Of a stretch of DNA of 64,000 nt, positions 50,932-59,587 are shown in pieces. Position numbers and translations under genes: made by a program. Origin of the DNA: Pantoea phytobeneficialis (GTDB lineage: Bacteria > Pseudomonadota > Gammaproteobacteria > Enterobacterales > Enterobacteriaceae); the NCBI RefSeq assembly GCF_009728735.1, contig NZ_CP024636.1, forward strand, positions 575,586-639,585, read 5' to 3'. The notes below the pieces were generated by a model that was not told the DNA's origin, did no database searches, and was given only the letters and a program-made list of their open reading frames with translations. Positions within the stretch are counted from its first letter, which is position 1. Every line of letters begins with the position of its first letter.

Positions 50932-52503
50932 TTATTTCTTTTGCACCGTATCGAAATATAACAGGCTCACACCGATCCCCTGCTGCACATGATCGACATT
51001 ATCACGCACCGCCACCTGCTGCGCGCCCTGTAAGGTGATAACGAACGGCGAATTCTGCTGCACCGACTGCTGCAATTCGGTGTAGAGCTGGCGACGTTTG
51101 GCCGCATCGCTTTCGCCTGCTGCGGCGCGGGTTTTGGCGCTCAGATCCGGAATGTCCCAGCCGACGCGCCATGCGAGGGTTTTCGAGCCGCCGGGTACGT
51201 TGTACACAAAGGCGCTGGCGTTGGTATTGGGATCGACATAATCCGCTCCCCAGTAAATAAAGATTGACTGGAAATCACGTCCGCGCATTTTGCTCCACAG
51301 CTCCGACTCCGCCACCGGTTGCAGCTCAATCTGAATATCCGCTTTGGCAAAGCTGGCTTGCAGTGCCTGGGCCACATCGATATAAGGAGGTTGATTGATG
51401 ACCGTTAGCGAGAACCGGGTGCCGGACTGAATGCCGCCCTGGCGCAGAATTTGTTTGGCTTTCGCCACATCGTAGTGGAATGGCTGGTTTTCCAGCGCGC
51501 CGTCAAACCCCTGCGGCAGGAAGCTTTGATGAATAGCGTATTGGCCTTTTAACAGTTGATCGGCGATGGCGTGATAATCCACCAACCAGCGAGCGGCCTG
51601 CCAGAATGCAGGATTGCCAAGTGCCGGTTGTGCTTTGTTCTGCGTATTGAAGCCGAGGTAATACACCAGGCTGGACGGGAAAGCAGCGATGCGCAGGTTT
51701 TTATCGCTTTTCAGCGCGTCAATCTGATCCGGACCAAGCTGGTAGGCGACATCGACATCACCCTGCTGAATCAACAAACGACGTGCGCCAGCATCGGCCA
51801 CGCCTTTTAGCAGAATACGTTGCAGGTGCGGCTGGGGCTGTGCCTGGGCGTTAGCGGTCAACACCAATGCCTGCTGCGGGACATATTGCTGAATGACAAA
51901 GGCCGCGCTGCCTGCGGAATGGGTGTGCAGCCAGCCGTTACCCAGATCGTTGTTGGCTTCATGCTGTTGCACGGTTTTGCTGTCAACAATCGAGGCCACC
52001 GGCGCCGTCAGCAGGCGTAGCGCCAGATCCTGCCCAATCGCCGCAGGCCACTGGATTTCCAGTTGGTGATCATTCAACACCTTAAACTGAGCGGCGACAT
52101 TGTCTGGCGTCCAGCCAAACTCAGCGAGGATAAACGACGGTGCCTTGTTAAGTTGTACCGCGCGGGTTAAGGAGAACACCACATCCTGCGGCGTTACCGG
52201 ATTGCCGCTGGCAAAATGCGCGCCGGATTTAAGGGTAAAGACCAGGCTGTGCGGCGTGCTGCCCGCTTGCCAGGAGGTCGCCAGCAGCGGCGCGAGTTTC
52301 TGCGGCGTCGTGCGATCGGCCTCCACCAACGTTTGATACAGATTGCGCTGCACGCTGTTGCTGACGGTTTCAAAACTTTCCGCAGGGTCAAAACTGATGA
52401 TGCCATCGAGCGGCACGGCGACAACTAAGGTGTCCTTCGGCGTCGCCGCCTGTAACGTAAAAGCGCAACTGATTAGCGCCAGCAACAAAACTAATGATCG
52501 CAT
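50932..52503 (-). CDS. Periplasmic peptide-type substrate-binding protein (SBP_bac_5)
   Basis: 523 aa. Signal peptide about 1-19 (LISCAFTLQA/ATPK), then a family 5 extracellular solute-binding protein like DppA/OppA: NLYQTLVEAD, HFASGNPVTPQDVVFSLTRA and IFIYWGADYVDPN are characteristic. No lipobox. No permease or ATPase genes lie next to it, so it is an orphan that may feed a transporter elsewhere. Ligand (peptide, opine or other) not predictable. Start at 52503 with GGGA eight bases upstream. Confidence 0.85.
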   Translation of the reverse strand: MRSLVLLLALISCAFTLQAATPKDTLVVAVPLDGIISFDPAESFETVSNSVQRNLYQTLVEADRTTPQKLAPLLATSWQAGSTPHSLVFTLKSGAHFASGNPVTPQDVVFSLTRAVQLNKAPSFILAEFGWTPDNVAAQFKVLNDHQLEIQWPAAIGQDLALRLLTAPVASIVDSKTVQQHEANNDLGNGWLHTHSAGSAAFVIQQYVPQQALVLTANAQAQPQPHLQRILLKGVADAGARRLLIQQGDVDVAYQLGPDQIDALKSDKNLRIAAFPSSLVYYLGFNTQNKAQPALGNPAFWQAARWLVDYHAIADQLLKGQYAIHQSFLPQGFDGALENQPFHYDVAKAKQILRQGGIQSGTRFSLTVINQPPYIDVAQALQASFAKADIQIELQPVAESELWSKMRGRDFQSIFIYWGADYVDPNTNASAFVYNVPGGSKTLAWRVGWDIPDLSAKTRAAAGESDAAKRRQLYTELQQSVQQNSPFVITLQGAQQVAVRDNVDHVQQGIGVSLLYFDTVQKK

Positions 52504-53035
52504 TATTGTCATCCCGAGTGATTGATTAACTGACTCTATCGCTGAGGCGCAAATGGCAAAATGCCGGTTTGTTCTGAGCTGTGCCAGAAATTAACAATCC
52601 ATTTCGGCGCTCAATTATTTCGCTTATTTTGTGCGCTGCCTGTCATTTTTTGGAAATAGATATGGAGATTGTGTTTCCTGTAAGTAAATAAGATGTTATT
52701 AATGAGAATGGTTCTCTTGTATGGAAGTGTGATTTATTTTTATCGATTAATTCCCGGTATTATTGCGATGCGTAAATTGTTTTGGTCATTTGCACAGTCG
52801 ATTCGAACAAAAACCTGACATTTGTACGGTTAAAACGGAAATTCCCGCCGCGAAAGCCCTTCACCAGCTCGTAACCAAAATTCAACATGATGATGCTTTC
52901 TCATCAAAACACATCCTTAATTTAATTCTTACACTTTGAAATATCTGTATCCCTAAGATTGCCAGGTTGTTTACCGATGAATTAAGTCATTAACAAAAAT
53001 AATTATCTTTCTTAGCAAGTGAGAGTCGTCAGGCC
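52504..53035. promoter_or_regulatory. 532-bp AT-rich intergenic region with possible Fur box
   Basis: No ORF of note. Divergent promoters for the binding-protein gene and the dehydrogenase operon must lie here. An inverted repeat GAGAA-TGG-TTCTC (within TGAGAATGGTTCTCT, 52703-52717) matches 10 of 14 Fur-box positions. The 3' part is strongly A/T-rich (about 52900-53010). GAGAG and CAGG precede the ATG at 53036. Confidence 0.4.
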
Positions 53036-53767
53036 ATGCTTTTACAAAAACCGACCACCAGACGTAAATTTCTGCTTGGGTCGCTTTTGGCTTTGCCATT
53101 AAGTGACCTGGTATTTAAGGGATTGACTGCGGCCCAGGCCGCGGAAATGGCAGCACCGGAACTTGCCGACTATAAACCGATCTTTTTCAGCAGCGATGAG
53201 TGGCAATTCATTCTTGCCGCCACCGATCGTCTGATCCCTGCCGGCGGTAATGGCAAGGCTCCGGGTGCGCTGGAAACGAACGTACCGATCTTTATCGACC
53301 AGCAGCTTCACAGCCCTGAGTTCGGTGACGAAATCTACATGCAGGGTCCGTTTGACGTGCATGCGCCCGCCACGATGGGCTATCAGATTCCGTTTACTCC
53401 GCAGCAGATGTATCACACCGGCATCAAGCTGGTGAATCAGTGGACGCAGAGCAGCTACCAGAAAGCGTTCCACGAGCTGACGCTGGAAGAGAAAGACGCG
53501 GTTCTCACTAAAGTGAATAAAAATGACGGTATCGACTTCGCCGCACTGGGCGAGCCGAACCTGAAAGCCTCCCAGTTCTTCAGCCAACTGCTTGCAGATA
53601 CCAAACATGGCTACCTCGCTGATCCGATGTACGGCGGCAACAAAGGCATGAAAGCCTGGATTGCCATCGGCTTCCCTGGCGCGCGCGCCAGCTTCACCGA
53701 GTGGGTTAAACAGCACAACGTACCGTACCCGCTTGGCCCGGTTAGCATCATGGGTGAGCGCGCGTAA
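53036..53767 (+). CDS. Gluconate 2-dehydrogenase-type subunit 3 (gamma), Tat-exported
   Basis: 243 aa. Twin-arginine signal TTRRKFLLGS (Arg9-Arg10) followed by a hydrophobic stretch. The rest matches the gluconate 2-dehydrogenase subunit 3 family (DEWQFILAATDRLIPAGGNG, GFPGARASFTEW). The small subunit escorts the large flavoprotein, which has no signal of its own, through the Tat system. First gene of a three-gene operon. Confidence 0.9.
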   Translation: MLLQKPTTRRKFLLGSLLALPLSDLVFKGLTAAQAAEMAAPELADYKPIFFSSDEWQFILAATDRLIPAGGNGKAPGALETNVPIFIDQQLHSPEFGDEIYMQGPFDVHAPATMGYQIPFTPQQMYHTGIKLVNQWTQSSYQKAFHELTLEEKDAVLTKVNKNDGIDFAALGEPNLKASQFFSQLLADTKHGYLADPMYGGNKGMKAWIAIGFPGARASFTEWVKQHNVPYPLGPVSIMGERA

Positions 53768-53803
53768 TTGCGTTTCGCATCAGGTATTTGAGACAGGATT
53801 ATC

Positions 53804-55573
53804 ATGGCACAGATTACTAAAAAAGAAGTCGACGTCGTTGTCTGCGGCCTCGGCTGGGCAGGCTCGTTAATGAGCATTGAGCTGGCGTTGGCTGGCTTAG
53901 AAGTACGCGCGCTGGAGCGCGGTGGTGAGCGCGACTATCCCGAGTTCGCTTACCCGAAACCGGCGGATGAGTACGCCTATAACGTGCGTAACAAGGTGTT
54001 CGCTACGCCGAAAGAAGTGGCGGTGACCGTGCGCTACAACATGGACCAGACGGCGCTGCCGACCCGTAAGTGGGGCGCGTTTGCACCGGGTACCGGTGTG
54101 GGTGGCGCGGGCATGCACTGGACGGCGGTACTGATTCGTCCTACCCCGACCGATATCAAACTGAAAACCTATGTCGATCAGGCGTACAAGCCGGGTATTC
54201 TCCAGGAAGATATGCGCGTGATGGACTTCCCGTTCACCTGGGATGAGATCGAGCCGTATTACACCAAGTTTGAGAAAATTTGCGGTCAGTCCGGTAACAC
54301 CGGCAACCTGCGCGGTCAGATCCTCGAAGGTGGTGACCCGTTTGAAGGTCCACGTTCTGAGCCTTATCCGCTGCCAGCGCTGGAAGACACGCTGAACAAC
54401 GTGATGTTTAAAGAAGCGGCGACCAAACTGGGCTACCATCCGTTCCCGAACCCGTCTGCCTGCGTTTCACGCGCGTGGAAAAACCCGTATGGCAACACCA
54501 TCGCGCCTTGTAACTATTGTGGTTACTGCTCGAAATATCCGTGCCTGAACTACTCCAAAGCTTCACCGCAAACGGCGGTGATGGATGCGCTGAAGCGTAT
54601 GCCGAACTTCTCCTATGAAGTGCACGCGGAAGTGGTGAAAGTGGTTCTGCACGATGACCAGAAGACCGCTAAAGGGGTGATTTACTACGACGTAGACGGC
54701 AACGAAGTGTTCCAGCCGGCGAAGATCGTGGTGCTCTCCAGCTTCCAGTTGTACAACGTGCGTCTGATGCTGTTGTCCGGCATTGGTAAGCCGTACAACC
54801 CGATCACCGAAGAAGGTGTGGTTGGTCGTAACTATGCGTTCCTGTCGAACGGTGGCGCGACCCTGTTCTTCAAAGACAAGAACTTCAACTCGTTCGCGAC
54901 CGCTGGTGCGACCGGCCAGATGTTCAACGACATCTCTCCGGGCAACTTCGATGGTCCAGGTCTCGGCTTCCTCGGCGGTGCCAAGATCCACAGTTCACAG
55001 GCGACCGGTACGCCAATGGCCGCTGCACTGCCGAAAGGCACGCCGAGCTGGGGTATGGGCTACAAAGAAGGTCTGGAGCAGTGGTACAACCATTCGATGA
55101 AGATCAGCATCACCACGACCTGCCAGTCGTATCGTGATATCTATCTGGATCTCGACCCGCACTACACCGACCACCGTGGCCTACCGCTGCTGCGTATGAC
55201 CTTCAACTGGAAAGAGAACGAGTTGAAGCTGCAACAGCATCTGAAAGGCATTGTGGGCAACATCGCCAAAGAGCTGAACCCGGATAGCATGAGCATGAGC
55301 TTCCTGCCAATGGGCGCAGACTTTGACCTGACCAAATACGTATCCACCCATAACGTGGGCGGCGCGGTAATGGGTGACAACCCGAAAACCTCTGCGCTCA
55401 ACAAGTACCTGCAAAGCTGGGACGTGCATAACGTGTTTGTACCGGGCGGTAACGCCTTCCCGCAGAACTTCCAGGCGAACCCGACCGATACTATCGGCGC
55501 GATCACCCTGATGGCGGCACAGGCAATCAAAGAACATTATCTGAAAAACCCCGGTCCACTGGTACAGGCATAA
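53804..55573 (+). CDS. Membrane gluconate (or 2-ketogluconate) dehydrogenase FAD subunit
   Basis: 589 aa GMC-family flavoprotein. FAD Rossmann motif GLGWAG (15-20); GTGVGGAGMHW second motif; four cysteines C236-x2-C239-x2-C242-x4-C247 fit the 3Fe-4S site of this enzyme class; the C-terminal HNVGGAVMG and NPTDTIGAITLMAAQA are GMC signatures. Oxidises a sugar acid in the periplasm and passes electrons to the cytochrome c subunit and then ubiquinone. The exact substrate (gluconate, 2-ketogluconate, other) cannot be told from sequence alone. 36 bp after subunit 3. Confidence 0.9.
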   Translation: MAQITKKEVDVVVCGLGWAGSLMSIELALAGLEVRALERGGERDYPEFAYPKPADEYAYNVRNKVFATPKEVAVTVRYNMDQTALPTRKWGAFAPGTGVGGAGMHWTAVLIRPTPTDIKLKTYVDQAYKPGILQEDMRVMDFPFTWDEIEPYYTKFEKICGQSGNTGNLRGQILEGGDPFEGPRSEPYPLPALEDTLNNVMFKEAATKLGYHPFPNPSACVSRAWKNPYGNTIAPCNYCGYCSKYPCLNYSKASPQTAVMDALKRMPNFSYEVHAEVVKVVLHDDQKTAKGVIYYDVDGNEVFQPAKIVVLSSFQLYNVRLMLLSGIGKPYNPITEEGVVGRNYAFLSNGGATLFFKDKNFNSFATAGATGQMFNDISPGNFDGPGLGFLGGAKIHSSQATGTPMAAALPKGTPSWGMGYKEGLEQWYNHSMKISITTTCQSYRDIYLDLDPHYTDHRGLPLLRMTFNWKENELKLQQHLKGIVGNIAKELNPDSMSMSFLPMGADFDLTKYVSTHNVGGAVMGDNPKTSALNKYLQSWDVHNVFVPGGNAFPQNFQANPTDTIGAITLMAAQAIKEHYLKNPGPLVQA

Positions 55574-55577
55574 GCAC

Positions 55578-56831
55578 ATGAAATTAAAATCATTGTTAAT
55601 CGCTAATGCCGTGTTGCTGGGAAGCATTGCGGCGCAGGCGCACGCGGCAGATGACGCACAACTGATCAAAAAGGGTGAATACCTGTCGCGTCTCGGCGAC
55701 TGTATGGCCTGTCACTCGGTAGCGGGTAAGCCGGACTATGCCGGTGGCCTGGCGATTGAGTCTAATCTGGGCACCATTTACTCCACCAACATCACGCCGG
55801 ATAAAGAACACGGTATCGGTAACTATACCGAGCAGCAGTTCTCCGATGCGGTGCGTAAAGGCGTGCTGCCGGATGGCTCCCACCTTTACCCGGCGATGCC
55901 TTACCCGGATTACGCCAAAATCAGCGATGAAGATATGCACGCGTTGTATGTCTACTTTATGCAGGGCGTAAAACCGAGTGCGGAGCAGCCACCGGAAACC
56001 AAACTGAGCTTCCCGTTCAGCCAGCGCTGGGGTATGCGTTTCTGGAACTGGGCGTTCACCTCTGACAAGCCGTTCCAGCCGATTGGCGGTGCCTCTGAAG
56101 AGGTGAACCGTGGTGCTTATATCGTGGAAAGCCTTGGTCACTGCGGTAGCTGCCATACGCCGCGCGGTCTGGGTATGAACGAGAAAGCGCTCGACAGCAG
56201 CGATGATCAGTTCCTCGCTGGTGGTAGCCTGAACAACTGGGATGTGCCGTCACTGCGTGGTCTGCCGCGCTGGAGCGAGCAGGAGATCGTTGATTACCTG
56301 CAAACCGGTCGTAACGATAAAGCGGCTGTTGGCGGTGAGATGAAGTCGGTGATTGAGCACAGCAGCTCGCACATGACCGATGCCGACCTGAAAGCCATCG
56401 CAGCCTACCTGAAGTTCCTGGGCGGCAACCCGCCGTTGCAGGCGTACAACGTTCAGGCCCAGCAGGCGACGGAAGCGAAGCTGACCGCAGGCAAAAATCT
56501 GTCGGAAGGTGAGCGTCTGTACCTCGACAACTGTGGTGCGTGCCACTTTGTCACCGGTAAAGGCGCGCCGGGCGTGTTCCCGGAACTGGATCAGGCCACG
56601 ATCGTCAACGCCAAAGATCCAACCGGACTGATCCACACCATTCTGGAAGGTGCACAGCAGCCATCGACTGAAAAAACAGCCTCAACCTTGTTGATGCCTG
56701 GTTTTGCCAACCGTCTGAGCGATGATGAAGTGGCGCAACTGGCGACCTTTATTCGCCAGGGCTGGAGCAACAACGCTCCGGCAGTCACGAAAGATCAGGT
56801 TGCTGACGTTCGTAAGACTCTGAAGCACTAA
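55578..56831 (+). CDS. Gluconate dehydrogenase-type triheme cytochrome c subunit
   Basis: 417 aa. Signal peptide about 1-23 (AHA cleavage). Three heme c motifs: CMACH (Cys42-His46), CGSCH (Cys189-His193) and CGACH near 327. It anchors the complex at the outer face of the inner membrane and reduces ubiquinone. Begins 4 bp after the flavoprotein stop; no strong ribosome site, so probably translationally coupled. Confidence 0.92.
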   Translation: MKLKSLLIANAVLLGSIAAQAHAADDAQLIKKGEYLSRLGDCMACHSVAGKPDYAGGLAIESNLGTIYSTNITPDKEHGIGNYTEQQFSDAVRKGVLPDGSHLYPAMPYPDYAKISDEDMHALYVYFMQGVKPSAEQPPETKLSFPFSQRWGMRFWNWAFTSDKPFQPIGGASEEVNRGAYIVESLGHCGSCHTPRGLGMNEKALDSSDDQFLAGGSLNNWDVPSLRGLPRWSEQEIVDYLQTGRNDKAAVGGEMKSVIEHSSSHMTDADLKAIAAYLKFLGGNPPLQAYNVQAQQATEAKLTAGKNLSEGERLYLDNCGACHFVTGKGAPGVFPELDQATIVNAKDPTGLIHTILEGAQQPSTEKTASTLLMPGFANRLSDDEVAQLATFIRQGWSNNAPAVTKDQVADVRKTLKH

Positions 56832-56839
56832 TGATCATC

Positions 56840-56861
56840 GGGGCGGCGTTCAGGCCGCCCC
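56840..56861 (+). terminator. Hairpin after dehydrogenase operon
   Basis: GGGGCGGC (56840-56847) pairs with GCCGCCCC (56854-56861), loop GTTCAG, nine bases after the stop. The T-rich tail is weak. Confidence 0.65.
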
Positions 56862-56872
56862 TGTCATTCATA

Positions 56873-57010
56873 ATAGCAGCGCGATTTATCGCGCTGATTT
56901 TTTTATGCCCAGGTGCACGGATTTAATGGTAGCGGCGCGATTTATCGCGCTGATTTTTATGCCAGGTGCACGGATTTAATGGTAGCGGCGCGATTTATCG
57001 CGCTGATTTT
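56873..57010. repeat. Tandem 53-56-bp repeats carrying the GCGCGAT palindrome, copy 6
   Basis: About 2.6 direct copies begin at 56873, 56929 and 56982. Each has GTAGCGGCGCGATTTATCGC then a 3' segment TGATTTTTATGCC...GGTGCACGGATTTAATG. The first copy has AGCAGC for AGCGGC and extra T and C bases. Between the dehydrogenase operon and marC (convergent). Confidence 0.92.
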
Positions 57011-57017
57011 CAACGGA

Positions 57018-57695
57018 TTAGTGATAAGTATGAATCACTTCCAGCACGCCGTTGATAATAAACTGCACACCCATACACACCAGCAAAAAGCCCATCAGGC
57101 GTGAAATCGCCTCAATACCGCCTTTCCCTACCAGTTTCATTATCGCGCCTGAACTGCGCAGCGATATCCACAAAATCAGTGAAACCAAAAAGAAGATCAT
57201 CACCGGTGCCACCGCGATTACCCAGCCAGGGAAATCAACGCCGCTGCGTATCGTCGAGGCTGAGCTGATGATCATCGCAATGGTGCCCGGACCGGCGGTG
57301 CTGGGCATCGCCAGCGGCACAAAGGCGATATTCACGCTTTCGCGATGGTTATCACTCGATTCCAGCTCATCCTGTTTATGCTCCGCCTCCATTGAATGGC
57401 CCACGGGTTTGGCGGGAAATAGCATACGAAAACCGATAAAGGCCACAATCAGCCCGCCCGCCATGCGCAGGCCGGGAATGGAGATCCCAAAGGTGTGCAG
57501 CACCGCAGTGCCCGCGTACCAGGCCACCATCATAATCAGAAAAACATAGATGGAGGCCTGCATGGCCTGGCGGTTACGTTCCTGAAAATTCATATCACCG
57601 GCAAGGCCGAGAAACAGCGCGACGGTGGTGAGTGGATTGGCAAGGGGGAGAATGACCACCAGCCCGAGGCCAATGGCTTTGAAAAGATCCAGCAT
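57018..57695 (-). CDS. marC: MarC-family integral membrane protein
   Basis: 225 aa (E. coli MarC 221). UPF0056/MarC family with six membrane segments; [21 protein letters not shown] at the N terminus, [20 protein letters not shown] and [23 protein letters not shown] are nearly the same as in E. coli. Function unclear; early links to multiple antibiotic resistance were not upheld. marRAB is not adjacent here. Confidence 0.92.
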   Translation of the reverse strand: MLDLFKAIGLGLVVILPLANPLTTVALFLGLAGDMNFQERNRQAMQASIYVFLIMMVAWYAGTAVLHTFGISIPGLRMAGGLIVAFIGFRMLFPAKPVGHSMEAEHKQDELESSDNHRESVNIAFVPLAMPSTAGPGTIAMIISSASTIRSGVDFPGWVIAVAPVMIFFLVSLILWISLRSSGAIMKLVGKGGIEAISRLMGFLLVCMGVQFIINGVLEVIHTYH

Positions 57696-57772
57696 GTCGG
57701 TTCCTTCTGATGCAGGCGCGCCGATGACAGCTCGGCGCGGTTCAGTTTACGGAGACAACGTGATGTAGGTGA

Positions 57773-58408
57773 TTAGTGTTTCGGGCGATCCAGCGCTTCG
57801 ATCAACTCAGGGAAAAAGTCTTCCAGCAATTCGGGTGTCATCAAATCAGGATAGTTGATCAGATGTTCGCGAATGCGTTCGTTGACATCAGGGATCAGGC
57901 GCAACGCAGCATCATGGGCGCTGATTTTTTTCTGCTTCATCAGGCGCAGTACGTCATCGGGCAGGCTGTCTTCATCTTCGGCTTCTTCTACCGCTTCCAG
58001 TGCGTCCAGCTCATCCAGCAGATCCATCAGGGCTTCAATCTGCGGGGTGCGTGACTGATATTCAGGCGGCATTTCGTTTTCCAGGTAGCGCAGCAGGGCG
58101 CGTACTGGCGAGCCATCGGGTGAGGACGGCGGTTCGCTGGCAAACCAGTTCAGCAAATCGTGTTGGCTTATCTGATGGACGTGATAACCGTTATCCACCA
58201 GTTCATCCGCAAGGAGGTCGGCGGTGTCATGCTCAATCAGGCAAATGTGCGTGCGATTGGGGGTGAACTGCTCCAGCCATTGGTAAATCTCTTCAATCAC
58301 GCTGTCGTCGTAATTGAAGTTCTGGCTGAGATAGCTGCCGTCCTGTTGATGTACGCAAATGCGAATCAGGTCGGGATCGAAGTAAATCGCAATGTTGATG
58401 CCTTTCAT
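57773..58408 (-). CDS. Acidic protein of unknown function with RNase H-like N-terminal pattern
   Basis: 211 aa, not recognised. The first 90 residues alternate beta strand and helix (INIAIYFDPDLIRICVHQ, THICLIEHDTADLLADELVDNG, YHVHQIS) in the style of the RNase H-like N-terminal domain of IS110-type transposases. The middle (about 125-155) is a very acidic Leu/Asp/Glu stretch, and the C terminus is helical. No catalytic C-terminal transposase domain and no repeats or partner genes are seen. Codon use is like the neighbours. May be a lineage-specific cytoplasmic protein; the fold is inference. Confidence 0.7.
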   Translation of the reverse strand: MKGINIAIYFDPDLIRICVHQQDGSYLSQNFNYDDSVIEEIYQWLEQFTPNRTHICLIEHDTADLLADELVDNGYHVHQISQHDLLNWFASEPPSSPDGSPVRALLRYLENEMPPEYQSRTPQIEALMDLLDELDALEAVEEAEDEDSLPDDVLRLMKQKKISAHDAALRLIPDVNERIREHLINYPDLMTPELLEDFFPELIEALDRPKH

Positions 58409-58584
58409 GCGCGCTGTCCTGTGAGATCTAAAATCCCACTATAGCGTTAATGATGGTGCGGGGAAATCACCCCTCAAGGGAAGGGCGTGACGGGCAGCAC
58501 GATGCAGGGAGTTGGCGGGAGGGGCAACGCAGGACATTGAACCAGGGGACAGCCTGCCTCACGGTCCTGCGCTGCCCAATGTCA

Positions 58585-59091
58585 TTACATCCCGATGTAT
58601 TTCTTGCCTTGCTTCAGTACCACATCACAGGCTTTGGTCTTCAGCTTTTCGCCCATCGTGGAGTTGCTCAGGCTCTCGAGGTTCAGCTGCTGGCCGTTGT
58701 CGGTGTTAAGCAAGCCTTGCAGACCCTGCTGGTAATCGGTTTTCTGTTCCTGGGCGGTGGTGCTGCTCAGGCCAAGTTTGCCCAATACCTGATCTTTCAC
58801 CGACTCTACGTTGTTTTTCACCACATTGTGTTCAACGCAGTACTGCATCACACCTGCCGCATTGGTCATGCTGTTGGCGCTAACGGCTTTGTCACCGCCG
58901 TTCAGCAAGCCAGTGACCGATGAAAGCGACATCCCTTCGCTCGACGTGCTGCTGCCGCTGGTGGTTCCGCTGCTCAGCTGTGAAGCGGCGCTGCTCAGTT
59001 GATCCTGCCAGCTCGCTGCTGATGCGCTGCCTGCAACCAGTAACGCAGCAATACCCCATCCCCAAATCACGCGTTGTGTTGTTTTAGTCAT
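58585..59091 (-). CDS. yjjA: DUF2501 exported protein (YjjA-like)
   Basis: 168 aa. Signal peptide about 1-25 (VAGSASA/ASWQ). A Ser/Thr/Gly-rich segment (30-55) is followed by SSVTGLLNGGDKAVSANSMTNAAGVMQYC and LKTKACDVVLKQGKKYIGM, typical of DUF2501; two Cys could form a disulfide. Function unknown. The 176 bp between it and the 57773 gene carry no gene. Confidence 0.75.
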   Translation of the reverse strand: MTKTTQRVIWGWGIAALLVAGSASAASWQDQLSSAASQLSSGTTSGSSTSSEGMSLSSVTGLLNGGDKAVSANSMTNAAGVMQYCVEHNVVKNNVESVKDQVLGKLGLSSTTAQEQKTDYQQGLQGLLNTDNGQQLNLESLSNSTMGEKLKTKACDVVLKQGKKYIGM

Positions 59092-59282
59092 TTCAACCTC
59101 ATTTCTCTTTATGGCTGACTGGTGTCAGTGTTGCTTAAGAGAGGGTAGACCTAAGAAAGTTCCAGGGGGTAGGGGAGATTGGGAATGTTCTGGTTTTTGG
59201 CGGGATTTTGCGCGGAAATTTGCTGGTAGCCGAGGTGGTGGTGCTTTTTTCAGCGCTTAGCGCACATCCGGATCGATTCCGG

Positions 59283-59310
59283 TTGCGTGCCTTGTCGGTA
59301 ACGGTATAAT
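59283..59310 (+). promoter_or_regulatory. leuX promoter
   Basis: TTGCGT (59283-59288), 16-bp spacer, TATAAT (59305-59310), ending 28 bp before the mature tRNA. Confidence 0.75.
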
Positions 59311-59338
59311 CCCCAACGTTTTCCGCATCCTCTTCAGT

Positions 59339-59423
59339 GCCGAAGTGGCGAAATCGGTAGACGCAGTTGATTCAAAATCAACCGTAGAAATACGTGCCGG
59401 TTCGAGTCCGGCCTTCGGCACCA
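59339..59423 (+). tRNA. leuX: tRNA-Leu (anticodon CAA)
   Basis: 85 nt with encoded CCA. Acceptor GCCGAAG pairs with CTTCGGC, anticodon loop TTCAAAA gives CAA, and there is a class II variable arm. leuX is a well-known integration site for islands in enterobacteria, and an integrase follows here. Confidence 0.97.
59399..59423 (+). other. Presumed left attachment site (attL) in leuX 3' end
   Basis: P4-type integrases recombine in the 3' part of tRNA genes, and the integrase begins 165 bp downstream. The gene is intact, as expected when the element restores the tRNA end. No second copy of the leuX 3' end occurs before 64000, so attR must lie outside the window. The core boundaries cannot be set from one copy. 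Confidence 0.6.
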
Positions 59424-59528
59424 TTAGTTCTTCCAAGACCTTCCGAGAAAGTCCATTTATCCCTTTAAAATCAATGAATGCTTCGATTTTTACGTCCTGA
59501 GTTGTCCGAGTTCGTCCGTTGAAATCCG

Positions 59529-59584
59529 GGGGGCACTGGGGGCATAATTGGGGGCATATTCACTTCGATTAGAAATGTGCCCCC
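59529..59584 (+). repeat. Direct and inverted GGGGGCA repeats before the integrase
   Basis: GGGGGCA occurs at 59529, 59538 and 59550, and its inverse TGCCCCC at 59578-59584, just before the integrase ATG. Such repeats often precede P4-type integrase genes and could be arm-type binding or autoregulation sites. Role inferred. Confidence 0.65.
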
Positions 59585-59587
59585 AAA

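Noticed and set aside
56873..57010. CRISPR-like array
   Set aside because: The repeats have no unique spacers; adjacent copies are the same throughout, and no cas genes are near.
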